Shown: piece after piece, positions 24,601 through 36,754 of the stretch
Numbering within the stretch: the stretch's first letter is position 1
How the letters are laid out: the number at the start of each line of letters is the position of its first letter
From: Fremontodendron californicum
Lineage: Eukaryota; Streptophyta; Magnoliopsida; Malvales; Malvaceae
Length of the DNA stretch: 64,000 nt
Direction: 5' to 3'
Assembly (NCBI GenBank): GCA_030761205.1
Contig: JAULJL010000021.1
Location: 13,931,160 to 13,995,159 of the forward strand
Notes under the pieces: model-generated
Database searches by the model: none
Told to the model about the DNA's origin: nothing
What the model saw: the letters and a program-made list of their open reading frames with translations, nothing else
Position numbers and translations under genes: made by a program

Positions 24601-26626
24601 AGGTCTTAGGTTATTTTGTATTGCCATGCATTTCTCACATCATTTACGATTTAAATTATGCATTTCATGCATCATATTTGCTGTATATTCATGCATCTCA
24701 TGTCATACCACATGATTTATCACTTAGGCCAATCAATGGCTCAAAGTCATGCTCACTAGAGTATACTTGTGGAAAATTAAAGAGATGTCAAATTAATTGT
24801 TCTATCTTTGTGATTTTTTTTACTTAGCTAATTTTTGTCCAAGTTTTTAAAAGTCTTAGCTACTGTTTGGAAGTCCTTAAGAGAGTCTCCAACATTTTTA
24901 CTTTGATTTTTAAATGATTTTATCAAAGGCAAACAAATGTGTTTTGGCAAAACAATTTTTCAGCCAATACTCGGACTTTCCCGATTTTTCTGGGAAGTCA
25001 TTTTTAATCAAAAAATGAAGCCAATTTTTTCTCGTGTACTTTTACATGTTCTGAGTCTCCAGTATTTTTTTTTAGATTTTTTTGAAATTTTAAAAATAGG
25101 ATAAAAAATCACGCTTTGAAACTGGACAGTAGAGTCAGATTTGAATTTAAAGGAAAATCATTTTTCTGTTTTGGCTAAGTTACTTAGAGGGGACTGATTA
25201 GGAAATTTAGCTACTGCCTTAGGGTGGTTTATAGGCCATTTTAAACTTTAAAAATGATTTTATAAACCTCGGGTTAAAGGTGGTCAAGTCCGGGATTTTA
25301 AACTTAGGAAATTAGAGCCATTTTTAAAAGGGAATTCGGTCATGAATTATTTTTCATCTAATATTTTCAAAATTGTTTGAAAACAATCACAAAGTTTTTT
25401 GGCTTTAGAAAATTTAATTTGATGTCTTTTCCTAAGGTAGCCGGATATCTTTTTAGATATATAGATTTCCTTAATTAAGGGAAAAAATACACTTTCATGC
25501 ATTGCATTTTCCATGTCCATGCATCTTTTATAATATGTGATTCTTGTTATGATAATTTCTATGGTTTTGTTATTATTTTGATTTATATTTTTATTGGTGT
25601 TATGTTGTTTGTTATATGATTTTGAATATTCCATGTTATCCTATGCTTTTCATTTAGTCATTTATTTTTGTCACATCATTTAGCATTTACTATGTTCATG
25701 CATTATTATTTTTATTTTCATGCATATTCCATGATAACATTGTTCTATGTTACATATCATTCCATGTCATTTCATTTAGAATATGTTATGTTACTTAGGT
25801 TATTTCATTTAGGATATTTAATTTTATTTAGAATATGCTATGTCATTTAAATTAAATCAATTAGGTTGCATTATATTATCTAGACTTTGCTATGTCATTT
25901 TATTTATGTCACACATGTTCATATTCATTTTTTAAAATGTTTTTTTTTTTAAAAAAATAATGATTTTCAATAAAATAAAGATATTCCTGAGTTAAAATAA
26001 TTCATGAGTTCTCTGCCAGGTTTGCTGGGGAGGATATCATCAATTATCATTAATAACGGAATATCTTCTTTAAAACAAGAATGATTCGGAAAATTTTCCA
26101 AAGTAATAAAATTTTTTATATTTTGCCACGTTTGTCGGGAAATATAGGAAAATTTTGAATTAATAACTTCCGAATCATTTTCAATTGAAAATGGAATTAT
26201 TTTTCTTTAAATTGGGAATTAACTTGAAATACTAAATTTAAAACCGACTTTTACCGAAACTTGAGATAACACACGATTAATAAGGTACCGTTTTATACGG
26301 GCGTTGTGGGGGTGCTAATCCTTCCCCACACGTAACGAAGTCCCGAACCCGCTTCTTTGATTTCTCTGGTTTAAAACGCAGACTTGTAATTGGTTTTAAA
26401 AATGTTTTAATTAATTTTAAAATGTTTTACAAAACCGGTTTTAATAGGTGGCCGATCACACCTAGCTAAAAAAGATTGGTGGCGACTCTATGTCTTTTTC
26501 AAGGTCATTTTCAAAACCTTCATTTTTCAAAAGGAATTAAATCGACTTTTCCTCAGTTTTTTTTTAATGTCACGCTTAACGAATATAAATTCTTGCCATG
26601 AGACTTGTTATTTTTAGGTTACGATA
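21666..26626 (+). repeat. Long terminal repeat B (5' LTR, 5.0 kb)
   Basis: It starts TGTAGACACC and ends GGTTACGATA, where the related LTRs end GGTTGCGACA, so its terminal CA has mutated. It contains about 1.25 kb (23770-25019) that LTR C has lost. The rest aligns closely with LTR C. Confidence 0.88.
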
Positions 26627-26629
26627 GCT

Positions 26630-26649
26630 TGGCGACTCCACTGGGGACA
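26630..26649 (+). other. Primer binding site (tRNA-Arg type)
   Basis: TGGCGACTCCACTGGGGA lies three bases after LTR B. From memory it is the complement of the 3' end of a plant tRNA-Arg (acceptor stem GACTCCA). tRNA-Arg priming is characteristic of Ogre/Tat elements. Confidence 0.75.
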
Positions 26650-28189
26650 TTTAGAGAGTCAAGCTTAGAATTAGTTATGTGTTATCAAAGTCTCGATTTT
26701 GTTGGTTTTTATTTGGTATTTAATTTTAATTCCCATATTTTTCAATAATAAGGAGAGTTTTGAAAATAATAAAATGTTTTTAAATATGTCCATGTGCATA
26801 CATATTAGTATTGTTCTCTGGTTATTTTGGTTGCGTACAGTTATTCTATGCTTAATTGATGCTTTACATTGTTTAATCTCGTTGGGGCATTTAGAACAAG
26901 GGGTGTAGAATAGGTGGTGAAAAGGTTTGTTATTTCTCCTCACACACTACACATGCATTTGCATATCATGAGCCCTATACCCGGGTTCCGTCCTTTTAGG
27001 TGGGAGCAAAGTAACTAAGCCTTCGTGATTAACAATCCGTATGGGCTAGGGAAATATACTCTAACGAATTGAACCTGCTTTTATTAGGGTACCTTACTAG
27101 CCTTCACCGACGACAGTGAGGAGCAATTCAGGGCCTTTAGAATCGAGTCACCCTCATACAGTGAACCTAGGCGAAGCCATGCCGAATTTCCGTTAGATGC
27201 ACCGAAGTTAGAAACACTTGGAGGAATGCTTCTGATCTTTTACCATGTATCTCTACATTCTGAATAAGCATTGTAGATTGGGCAACGATGTACGTACATC
27301 GCCCATAATAAGAATAAATACCCCGCCCCCAAGGTCATGATGCCTAAATGGGTGGATACTGTTGGAGAAAATGTTCACTAACATTTTGAAATTGAAAATA
27401 TAAAAAATTTTAAAACATTTTGCATTTTGCACATTTCATGCATATATGAAAAGAGCATGTATATTCATGGTTGTATTTTTGATCTCATTCTTTGCAATAA
27501 ACAGTTGGTAATAATAATCTCATTTGATGATTTCATAAACATTCATTGGTTGAATAAGAATTGTAGACCAGTAGTGTTGAATGAACATTTGGACATTATA
27601 CCATAGTAGGATCCACTACCCCGAAATTCTTTTGAAAATAATATGATTGGTCTCATAGATTAAATTTGGAGGAAAATCTTGCATAATGAGATTTTTGAGT
27701 AATAAAAATTTGGTCCAACCAATTTTCGTGTAATCATTGATTTCTTTGTATATACCTTTGTGTTAATCCATTCATTCTTTGCATGTATCATTTGACATCA
27801 TGTTACAGTCCTAACATGCATAGTCACTCATTATAGAATACATTTGTGATATACATGACCATTCTTTGTATATACCCTTGTGTTAATTTATGAATTCTTT
27901 ACATATATCATATGGACATCATGTTACAATCATAGCATGCATGCTCATCCATTATAGAATACATTTATGATATGCATGATCATTATTTTCATATACCTGT
28001 GTATCAATTTATTCATTCTTTAAATGCATCATGTTGGTATTAGATTGCATCAATGGCATACATAGTCATCATAATTTCTCTGTATATGCTCATGCATTAA
28101 TCATTAGTATATTCATGCATATAGGAATAGAGCATGTACATTCATAATTGTATTCTTGATCTCATGGTAATAATGTCAATTTCATTTGC
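26650..28189 (+). other. Leader of the Ogre-like element, non-coding
   Basis: No coding motif is visible. 27770-28120 holds drifting repeats of about 100 bases (CATCATGTT...GCAT...CATACATGGTC...TTTGTATATGC). The same repeat resumes at 29400-29870 between the two gag remnants. Confidence 0.5.
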
Positions 28190-29107
28190 ATGAAAGGGGT
28201 TCGAGATATGAGGAATAAATCGGAGGAACGATTGGGTGCTTTAGAATGCAATCAAGAGGAGTTTGGACGTGAAATCCAGGATGTGAAAGAACAACTCGCT
28301 AAATTGATGAAAATGGTTGAGGATATGGGTAAGAGTAAGGGGGAACTTTCTCAGGGCTCTGCATCACCTTCGGATCAACCAAAACCATTAGGTCCAGAAC
28401 ATAAAATCCTTGCTGGATCCTGCGCCCTGATGAAATTGTGGACAAAATCATAGAAATGATTAAACCCGAGAGCTTGATACCAAAGATAGAAACCTCGGAT
28501 CTTGTACCATACCTGCAAACTGTTCTAGGTCCAAACCAGTATCCCCACCCTACTATGGTCCAATCTTCCACTGGGATGACCACTACGGGATTCCTGAATC
28601 CTATTCCATCACCACTGATTGGCAGTTCGTATTGCTTCCCTCATTAATCACCTTATCAAGCATCGGGATAAGAACCTTGAACTATGTACAACCTCCAAGG
28701 GTCCCATGTCCAAATCCATACCCTTACCATGTTGTTCCGCCACCTCTCCATGTAAACACTTCGGTATGAACCTTAGTGCCACCACCGAGTGCCCCAACTC
28801 CTAGGCCGTGTGTGACTAAGAAACAACCCAAGAACAAGACTCGAGAGCAGTATGATCCTATTCCAATCAACTACCAGGAGCTTCTCCCTATATTGGTACA
28901 AGATCACATGGTTGCCTATGTCCTGTTGAAACCCTTGTTACCACAGTATCCCAAGTGGTACAACCTAAGTGCAAGATGTGATTATCATTGCGGAATTGCT
29001 GGGCATAGCATTGAAGACTGTATAGCCTTCAAAAGGAAAGTGTAGTCTCTTATAGAGGTCAAGTGGATCGATCCAACGACACTAATTGATAGAAGGCTGG
29101 AAAAGGG
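28190..29107 (+). pseudogene. Gag remnant 1 of the Ogre-like element
   Basis: The first part (28190-28453) is an N-terminal gag coiled coil with REIQDVKEQLAKLMKMVEDM. The proline-rich part follows in another frame. The C-terminal part (28776-29107) has REQYDPIPINYQELLPILVQ and the zinc-knuckle-like CDYHCGIAGHSIEDC, followed by an in-frame stop before SLIEVKWID. The central Retrotrans_gag core is absent, and at least two frameshifts separate the pieces. Same layout as remnant 2, so probably a duplicated gag region with a core deletion. Confidence 0.65.
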
Positions 29108-29980
29108 TAATTAGGAGTGGAGATTTACGGTAATGATGTAGAAAGACTTCGATCTGATATGATGTAATAGGATTTCACTTTTTCAGTAGCTGGCTCTTAT
29201 AGCCTTAGGATGCTAGAAAAAATAAAGTGCTTGTAAAGACAATGTTAACCACTACTCAGATTTTGTAAACATGGTTTATACCATTGTGAACGTTGATATA
29301 TGAATGAATTGGTTGTGCTTCAAATTAATGAGATGTTGATGATTAAGTTCCTCCGATTCTTATTTTCTCCGTGATATCTTCCCTTTTGCATTTTGCATCC
29401 GATCAATTATTTGTCATACCATACATTCATACATGCATCTTGGTAGCATCAGGTCGTATTTATGACAAACACAGTCAGCATGATTTTTCTATATATGTTC
29501 ATGCACTAATTTGCTTATTACATATATCATGCTAGCATTAGGTCGCATTCATAACACACATGGTTAGCATGAGTTTCTTTGTATATACTCTGTGTCAATC
29601 ATTCATTGATTACATGCATCATATTTGACATCATGTTGCATTCATAGTGTATATGATCATCCATTGGGAAATACACTGAAATATACATAGTCATTCATTA
29701 CATATATCCATATGTTGTTGTTTATTCTTTGCTTGTATCATGTTGGCATCGTGATTGCATTTATTACATACATGGTCAGCATGTCTCCACTGTTTATGTC
29801 CGTACATCACATTGTTTATGTTTCACGAGCATCAAATTGCATTCATGGCTCATTAATCACGATACGCATTTGAAGGGATAAAATGAAAGTTGGCTTGGCT
29901 TTAGGAGTCTTTGAAAGAATTTCCATTTCAAATCAGAGGTATAAGAAGTATTGAGTACCTTTTCAATACTGGCTAGTGCT
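29108..29980 (+). other. Spacer between gag remnants
   Basis: Non-coding. 29400-29870 repeats the leader's drifting units of about 100 bases (GGTCGCATTCATAACACACATGG and similar). This supports a segmental duplication of leader plus gag. Confidence 0.5.
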
Positions 29981-31374
29981 ATGGAGAATGAACAAGTTGC
30001 TCGAATGGAAAAAATGGAAAGGGAACAGAAAGAATTGCGAGAACAACTAGCAAAGTCTCAAGCAGAATCTAAAGATCAGATGACTAAATTGATGGAGCTA
30101 ATGTCCACCGTAATCAAGGGATACACTGAAAATTTGGCCACCAAAGAAGGGTTAGAGGCACAAAAGATTCAGAATAAGGTCGTAATGATGGATGCCCATA
30201 ACACAGTTAACCCCGTCAATATCTTAAATTTAGATGATCAACTGAAAAGGCAAAGTTGAAAATGGTTGCAGTAAATGAGGTAGAGTTGGCAGGTTCCCAA
30301 GGGAAATATCAGTTGCTAGATGAAAGGCTCCGGGCAGTAGAAAATACAGACGTATTCGAGAGTGTGGATGCAAAAGAACGATGCTTGGTCCTCGATTTAG
30401 TCATTTCTCCTAAATACAAGGTCCCTGACTTTGTGAAATATGACGGGACGACTGATCCGTCAGCCCACATCACTATGTTCTACCGAAAGATGACAAGTCA
30501 TATAGATAATGATAAGTTTCTGATTCATTACTTTCAGGATAGCCTCAGCGGGTCCGCAATTAGGTGGTATAGTCAGTTGAGCAAGGATCAGATTCGCTCT
30601 TGGAATGATTTGGCCAGGGCTTCTCTAAACCAGTACAAGCATATGACCGACATGACACTTGATCATCTCACCTTGCAAAATATGGAGGAAAGAGCTACTG
30701 AGAGCTTCAAAAAGTATGCTCAGAGGTGAAGGAACATGTCCACCTAAGTACAACCACTTTTGACACAAAAAGAAATCACCGTCCTTTTTGTGAGTACACT
30801 AAGGGCCCCGTACTATGACAGACTCGTTGACAATGCCTCGAAAAATTTTGCGGATATGGTAATCTCAAGGGAGATGATTGAAAATGCTATCAAAAATGGG
30901 AAACTTGAAGGAGAAGGAACATCCAATGCCGAGAGAAATAAGGCACCTAGAAAGAAAGAGGAAGATGTCCAAGCTATAGGAGATTTCGTACCATATTCCC
31001 AATTTCCCTCATACCAATCATGTTACCCTACTAAGGTATCTCCAAGTCTTTATCCTTACCTACCAACCCAAGCACCTAATCCTATACCAGTTCTTGCAAC
31101 AGGGCCTGCTTCCAGAAAACGACCGCGAGATAACCAAGAATGAATTCCAATCCCAATCCCTGACCTGCTGCCATTACTAATAAAGAATCAGTACCTTACC
31201 CCGATACCTTTGAAAATAGCTCTGAATCCATCAGCAAAGAGTTATGACCCTGATAGCAAGTGTGATTATCACCTAGGGGTAGTTGGGTATTCAACTGAAA
31301 AATGCAGACAACTGAAGGGAATGATTGAAAGTCTTATCCGTGATGGTATTTTGACACCGGAGCTTATCAATTAG
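29981..31374 (+). pseudogene. Gag remnant 2 of the Ogre-like element, with the Retrotrans_gag core
   Basis: The N-terminal coiled coil (MENEQVARMEKMEREQKELR) runs to 30259. A frameshift near 30245 leads to the core, with KYKVPDFVKYDGTTDPSAHI, HYFQDSLSGSAIRWYSQL and RSWNDLARASLNQYKH. In the core frame TGG is now TGA at 30727 (family AQRWR), and a TAA follows at about 30745. The frame then continues with LTQKEITVLFVSTL to a stop at 31141. It ends with CDYHLGVVGYSTEKCRQLKG and SLIRDGILTPELIN to a stop at 31372-31374. Gag packages element RNA. This copy cannot make a full protein. Confidence 0.85.
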
Positions 31375-32762
31375 TGGAAGGCCTCTTTGCCGTAAATCAG
31401 TTTCTTTCAAGGTTTTAGAAGGAGAATTACTACATTTGAAAGATGTCAATAGAAGCATTTTGATGCATGTAGTTTCAGACTTTAGGATGAAAACACTTGT
31501 CTCATGTCGACATTCATATGAATTAAATGAATTTTGAATTTTAAATAACAATAATTTGAATTTGCAAAAATAGGCATTTAATAATGGATAGTCTCGAGAA
31601 TATTGATGATCATTGTTACAAATGACCCAATACCTTATTCCCTCTCTTTTGGGCTTTCCGATGCCTAAATGCCTTGAATTGAGACCATTTGGAAAACCTA
31701 ATGCTTCAAGGAATATAAATGATTGAACTTCATAAAACCATTGTCATCACAGAATAAGCAAAAATGTAGATTTTAGTCTAGGCTATGAACAGAGGAACGA
31801 ACTTTTTGAAAATTTTTCAAACTCCTTGAAATTCAAACAAATGAGACATTCTTTCAAGAATTTAGATCATGATAATTTGGTGTGTCAAGATTGTGCTAAA
31901 ACCATTCATGCCTTTACCAATAACCACAAAAACTAATTGCCCAAATATCACTTCATGATTGACACCCTGGGGCACAATGATTAAACTAGATTATCCCATT
32001 TCCCAGAAAACCCGTTTTTGGGTCATGTTTTCCTTATCTCTTCAAAGAACTCAGATTTGAAACTCAGCCTTTTCAAAATAGACCTAGACTTGCTATGTTC
32101 CTCGTTGATACAATTTCCCAAAGTTGATCAAATTGGGGCATCATATGTGGAAATGATGGTTATATGGTGAAAAAAGATGGGACTAACGAATGAATCAGTG
32201 GGGCATGCGACAAATAAAAAAAGAAAAAAAAGAGAAAGAAAAATTGTGATATCATGCATATGAGAATTCAGATGATTTCAAAGTGCAAAATGAAATTCTG
32301 ATTATCTATTTCCCCTGGAGATTGCTTTTCAATGAGAATATTCTTGCTTGATATGATAAATGACCATCTTTCATATCCCTCTCACAAAGAGAAAATTATC
32401 CTTAGTCACCCCTTTTGAGTCGAAAGAATTCTTTCTTCTTTAAACCCTGATCAAGGATCACCCTCTACACTAGAGGGCAAATGCGAGGAAGGATCGCTGA
32501 GAAATGAGTCCTAACTCAAAGGCAGATACAAAGCAAATTAAGCCCCAAATGAATATTGCGCTCACTCTGTCAAAATGAAAAGGAAAAAATGGCAAAATGG
32601 AAGCCAAGAACAAAACAAAAGAAAAACACACAAAAAAAGTGTGTGAAAAAGTATGGCAAATGAAATCCAAAAGCAAAGAAGAAAAAAAGCAAAAGTAAAA
32701 AGGAAAGAAATGTCCAAGAAGGGACAAATGCTTCAAAGGGAATCCTCAAGAAATGATCCCTG
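31375..32762 (+). other. Non-coding interior of the Ogre-like element, left of the nested insertion
   Basis: No pol motifs are seen on either strand. An A-rich, K/E-codon-like stretch lies at 32560-32740. The ATCTG at 32763-32767 is the target duplication of the nested element. Confidence 0.5.
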
Positions 32763-32767
32763 ATCTG

Positions 32768-34653
32768 TGATGCACCCAAAAGAGTGTATCTTATTTAACC
32801 TTGCACTAAAAAGATCAATTGTAAGTATAATAATTAGCAAGGGTCGAGTCCTCAGGGATTGGGTTTTAATCTATGAGTTATTAGTTTATAACTTACGTTC
32901 AAAGAAAACAATAAAAGAAAAGGGGTTTTTGAAGCCAGATTTAAACTAAAGTAAATAATAAGAATAAGATGCAAGGCGGTAAAACCAGCCAATAAAAATA
33001 TATATACTAAATTAGGCGGTATAACCAGCCAATAAAAATATATATACTAAACTAGGCGGTATAACCAGCCAATAAAAATAAAACAAAGTTAATATACAAA
33101 TTAGGCGGTATAACCAGCCAATAAATATACTTTTAAAAATAAGCAAACTAGAAAAGTAAGAAAACAAGTAAGTAAGAAGAATCAAATATGAAAAATATGG
33201 TTAAGGTTTCATTCTCCACCACTAGACATCATTAAGAATCAATTTCAGATCTATCAATATCAACCAACTATCAAAGTTAACAACCGTAGATAACAACAAG
33301 CTCTGTTATCCCAATCTTTCCTTAGTTTGTCGTTAAATAGAACAAGCTCTCTATTTAATCTCTAACCATTAAACAACCTAGAATAAGCTCTCTAAATTCA
33401 ATTTAATGGTAGCTTTATGATGAGAAAGATAGGTTGATCTAAGCAACAAACACATAAGCTCGGATTGTTCAACTTAGGTTATGTTCCACTTTGCAATTAT
33501 TGAAAACTTGACCATAATCATTAATCACAAATTGCCACTTATGAATAGGAAATCAAGACAATTACACGGATCAAGACTCCTAAACTAGCAATAGATAATT
33601 ATCAAGATCTATCTAGTTGTACACCTAAACAAATCAAGACAACATCATGAACAATTCTTGTAGAAGAACATAAGCAACTTTGATAGAAAATTAATGATAG
33701 ATAGAATCTGAAAATCAATTATAAAACATGTCTAGGGCTTTGAAATCACCCTTAACCAAATAGAAGTTTAGCCTAGCATAGGCATTGTAAACATAAACAT
33801 AAAATTAAAGAAAATCTAAGAAGAAAATAAAAGAAAGAAAGAAGAAGAGGAAGAATATTAATTATCCAACCTCTTGCTCTCTCTAAAGAAAAAGAAAACT
33901 AGAGAAAAGAAAGAAGAAGAAAACTTAGAGAATTTTATTAAAATGGCTAATATCCTACCTATGTACAATATGATCCTCTACAATCATCCAAGGCCCTCTA
34001 TTTATACACATTTTGGAGGGCTAAATGACAAGAGACAAGCTTTACAAATTTCAAAGGTAGGTATAATAGGTGGGTGAATTTTTCTAACAATTTTCGTCAT
34101 ATTGTATGACAATTTTGATCAGCCAACTTGATGGTCGATTTCGTCAATGTTGGAGGCCTGATCTGATCACATGGTCTTCTAGAAAAAGGTTCCCCTATCA
34201 GTTACGGATCCATAGCCGTTGGAATCAGCTCATTTTCTGATGTGGATAAGCAGATATGGGCAAAATACGAAAACAGGTCAGCACAGACGTCATTGCACAT
34301 CAGCCAACTTGATGGTGGATTTCGCTAGGGAAAACGACTCCGTTTCAAGAAGTGTAAAACATGAAAAAGATAGATATGCCTCTTAGCTTTGCACGGCTAC
34401 AAATTTCAGCCTTATTGCTTCAGTGAAACTCCAGATATAGCTGATATGGAAAAAGGTGTCGGAATTGGAACTGAACTGGATTTGCCCTTAATTCTAGTAA
34501 TCTGAAATCACTCAAAGAAACTTGTGAAAAACACCAAATTACATAAAAATATAAAAGATCATAAACACAATTAGACTAAACAATAATAACTCGTATTTGA
34601 CACAAAACAATAATAAAACATAACTAAAAACTATATAATTATACGAGTTATCA
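32768..34653 (-). repeat. Athila-type 3' LTR
   Basis: It starts (minus strand) TGATAACTCG and ends GGGTGCATCA, with TG...CA ends. Four AGGCGGTATAACCAGCCAAT units (32970-33125) are a small internal tandem repeat, present in both LTRs. It is 1886 bp. Confidence 0.93.
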
Positions 34654-34665
34654 CACCCCCACACT
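34654..34665 (-). other. Polypurine tract of the Athila-type element
   Basis: On the minus strand AAGTGTGGGGGTG directly precedes the 3' LTR start TGATAACTCG. Related GTGTGGGGG blocks recur inside the element at 35544-35555, 36206-36219 and 38537-38550. Confidence 0.8.
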
Positions 34666-36205
34666 TAGCTTTTTGCTAGTCCTCGAGCAAAATCAAATAA
34701 AAATAAAATAAGAAAATCTAATCTAATCCACTTTCGTAGGAAATCACGGTGGCACTTAGCATGTGACACAAGCCTTTAAACCCCTAGGTGTCCCTAGTGG
34801 ACGAGTTTAGTCTCGTGAGGGTTTACTAGAACGATACCCACAAACATTGAAAAACTAAAATATAAATAAACTACATATACTAAAAATATTTATTCCTAAT
34901 CCTTTCAATACAAATTAGAGACAATCTTTGAACAAGTCTTATAAACTAATCAATAGCTTAAAGAATTTCACAAAAAATCATGCTTGAATGTAAATTGTTT
35001 GAGTTAAGCCAATATTAACATAACATATTTCAATCAAAATAGTGCATATTCAAACTTAATCTCAACTACTCACATGGGATACCCTCATGATTTTCACTCT
35101 TTAAAGTAGTGGTGAAGTGTTTACACTCAATCAATCTCATGAAAACAGTTCTACCTTATTCTTGCTTGTCCACCTATTCTCCACTATTTAGATCATACAA
35201 CTTCATGAATCAAGAGGTCTTTAATCAAGGTTGTAATGGGGCCAAGGGGTTTGTAATGTGGTTGAAGAACAAAAGGATAAAGATATCACAAAGGTTCCAA
35301 AGAGTTCATAAAGTTTAGAGACATAAAAAGATCATACAAATAAAACTTCTCAAAACTCTTATAAAGCACATAATAACATAGGCTAAATATTCATGTTGAG
35401 CCTTTGCATCATTCTAACCAACTTTGTAACATCTTTTTTTTTTTACTTTAACTAGAAGTTCAAGAGAAGTTTTTTTTTTTTTAATATGGGAATGTATTTG
35501 ACAATGATCTCTTTCTTTTTCTCTTAACTTTTTTCTTTCTTTTCCCCCCACACTTATTTCTTGTTTCTAACCCAAATTTTCAATAAATCTTCCTTGTCTT
35601 TGCAACTTGTCTCAAAACATGCTAATTCATCTTTGGAACAAAGGTAAAGATATAAGTATATTTAGGTTAGGGACAAGTTATGGTTACCAAAGAGATAGCT
35701 TATTCAATGTAGGCTCAAATTGGTTCACTAAGGGTGTGTTCTCTTGGAATATTAATAATGGATGGCTGTTTGGCTCTGGTTATAATCCTAATGGCTCTAT
35801 CATATTCATGTTGTCACATGTATCAATATAGTCTCAAACGGTTTAAAGCAAGTTCTAGAGAATCATGTAATCATAAGAGCACTCAAGAAAGAAATTAGAT
35901 GATTTGTATAATGCATCAATCATTATAGGCTCAAAAACTCACAAGGATGATTATACAAGTCAGATTAAGTCTAAACATGCTTCTTTCTCAATCAACATAT
36001 CATATTAACATTGGCTCATAAAAACGTTGACATCAAGCTCAATTCTCATGAAAATCTTCTCACTAATAAATCTGTTTTAGACTTATGCAATTCATATCTC
36101 ATCATTGTATTAAAAAGGAACTAAAACTCAAAAAAAATAATAATAATAATAATAAAGACTCATAAAAAAAAATAGTAGACAAAATAAAAGAAATCCTAAA
36201 TCATT
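34666..36205 (-). other. Non-coding 3' region of the Athila-type element
   Basis: No supportable ORF. It begins on the plus strand with CACTTAGCTTTTTGCTAGTCCTCGAGC, a stretch typical of Athila 3' ends, and contains an internal GTGTGGGGG block and a short ATA run near 36137. A few spurious frames exist. Confidence 0.55.
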
Positions 36206-36400
36206 CCCCCCACACTTAATTCTTACATTGTCCTCAATGTAAGTCTATTAACCCAAATGAAAGAATCATGTGTAAGAGAAAAGAACTAATAACATAAGAA
36301 TAGGAAAAGGTAAGATTCAAAACAAAACAAACTCATGCAACCTGAATAATCTTAAAATACTAAACAAAAATTAACAAGTAAACATAAAAAGATTAAAATC
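36206..36400 (-). repeat. Direct repeat, copy 2, flanking the cargo ORFs
   Basis: CCCCCCACACTTAATTC, then ACATTGTCCTCAATGTAAG, CCCAAATGAAAGAATC and ACTAATAAC...AAACT(C/T)ATGCA(A/G)CCT match 38537-38705 with scattered changes. GAGGACAATGTAAG...AAGTGTGGGGG on the minus strand is a recurrent Athila motif. Confidence 0.75.
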
Positions 36401-36604
36401 AAACTGACAAGGTATGTCTCAAGTCTCCCTTACTCAGACCTTGTTCAGAATGAATACTTCTAAATTGCTTAAAACACAACAAACTTTTTTTTTTTTTTTT
36501 TGAAAAGAAGAAATCAAACTGACAAGGTATGTCTCAAGTCTCCCTTGAACAGAATGAATACTTCTAAATTGCTTAAAACACAACAAACTTTTTTTTTTTT
36601 TTTA
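36398..36604. repeat. Tandem duplication of about 105 bp
   Basis: Two copies of a unit starting AAATCAAACTGACAAGGTAT and ending AACACAACAAAC plus a T run (36398-36508 and 36509-36604). The first has an extra ACTCAGACCTTGTTC. It lies just downstream of the LOG ORF. Confidence 0.85.
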
Positions 36605-36754
36605 AGATTAGCAAAATATGTCCCTTACCCCCTACTAAAATATGACGTTGTCCCCAATGTCAAATTTTAAAGGTAGAATTTAGGAGATATTACCTGCAGA
36701 GGTTGCTAACCACTTATTATAACTGAGACACAACAAGCAAAATGTTAGATAATG

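Noticed and set aside
26630..26649. Sequence like a tRNA 3' end (also 39866-39883)
   Set aside because: Each is only the primer binding site next to an LTR. No cloverleaf surrounds it.
28299..28583. Minus-strand ORF of 94 codons
   Set aside because: Antisense of the gag remnant 1 coding stretch.
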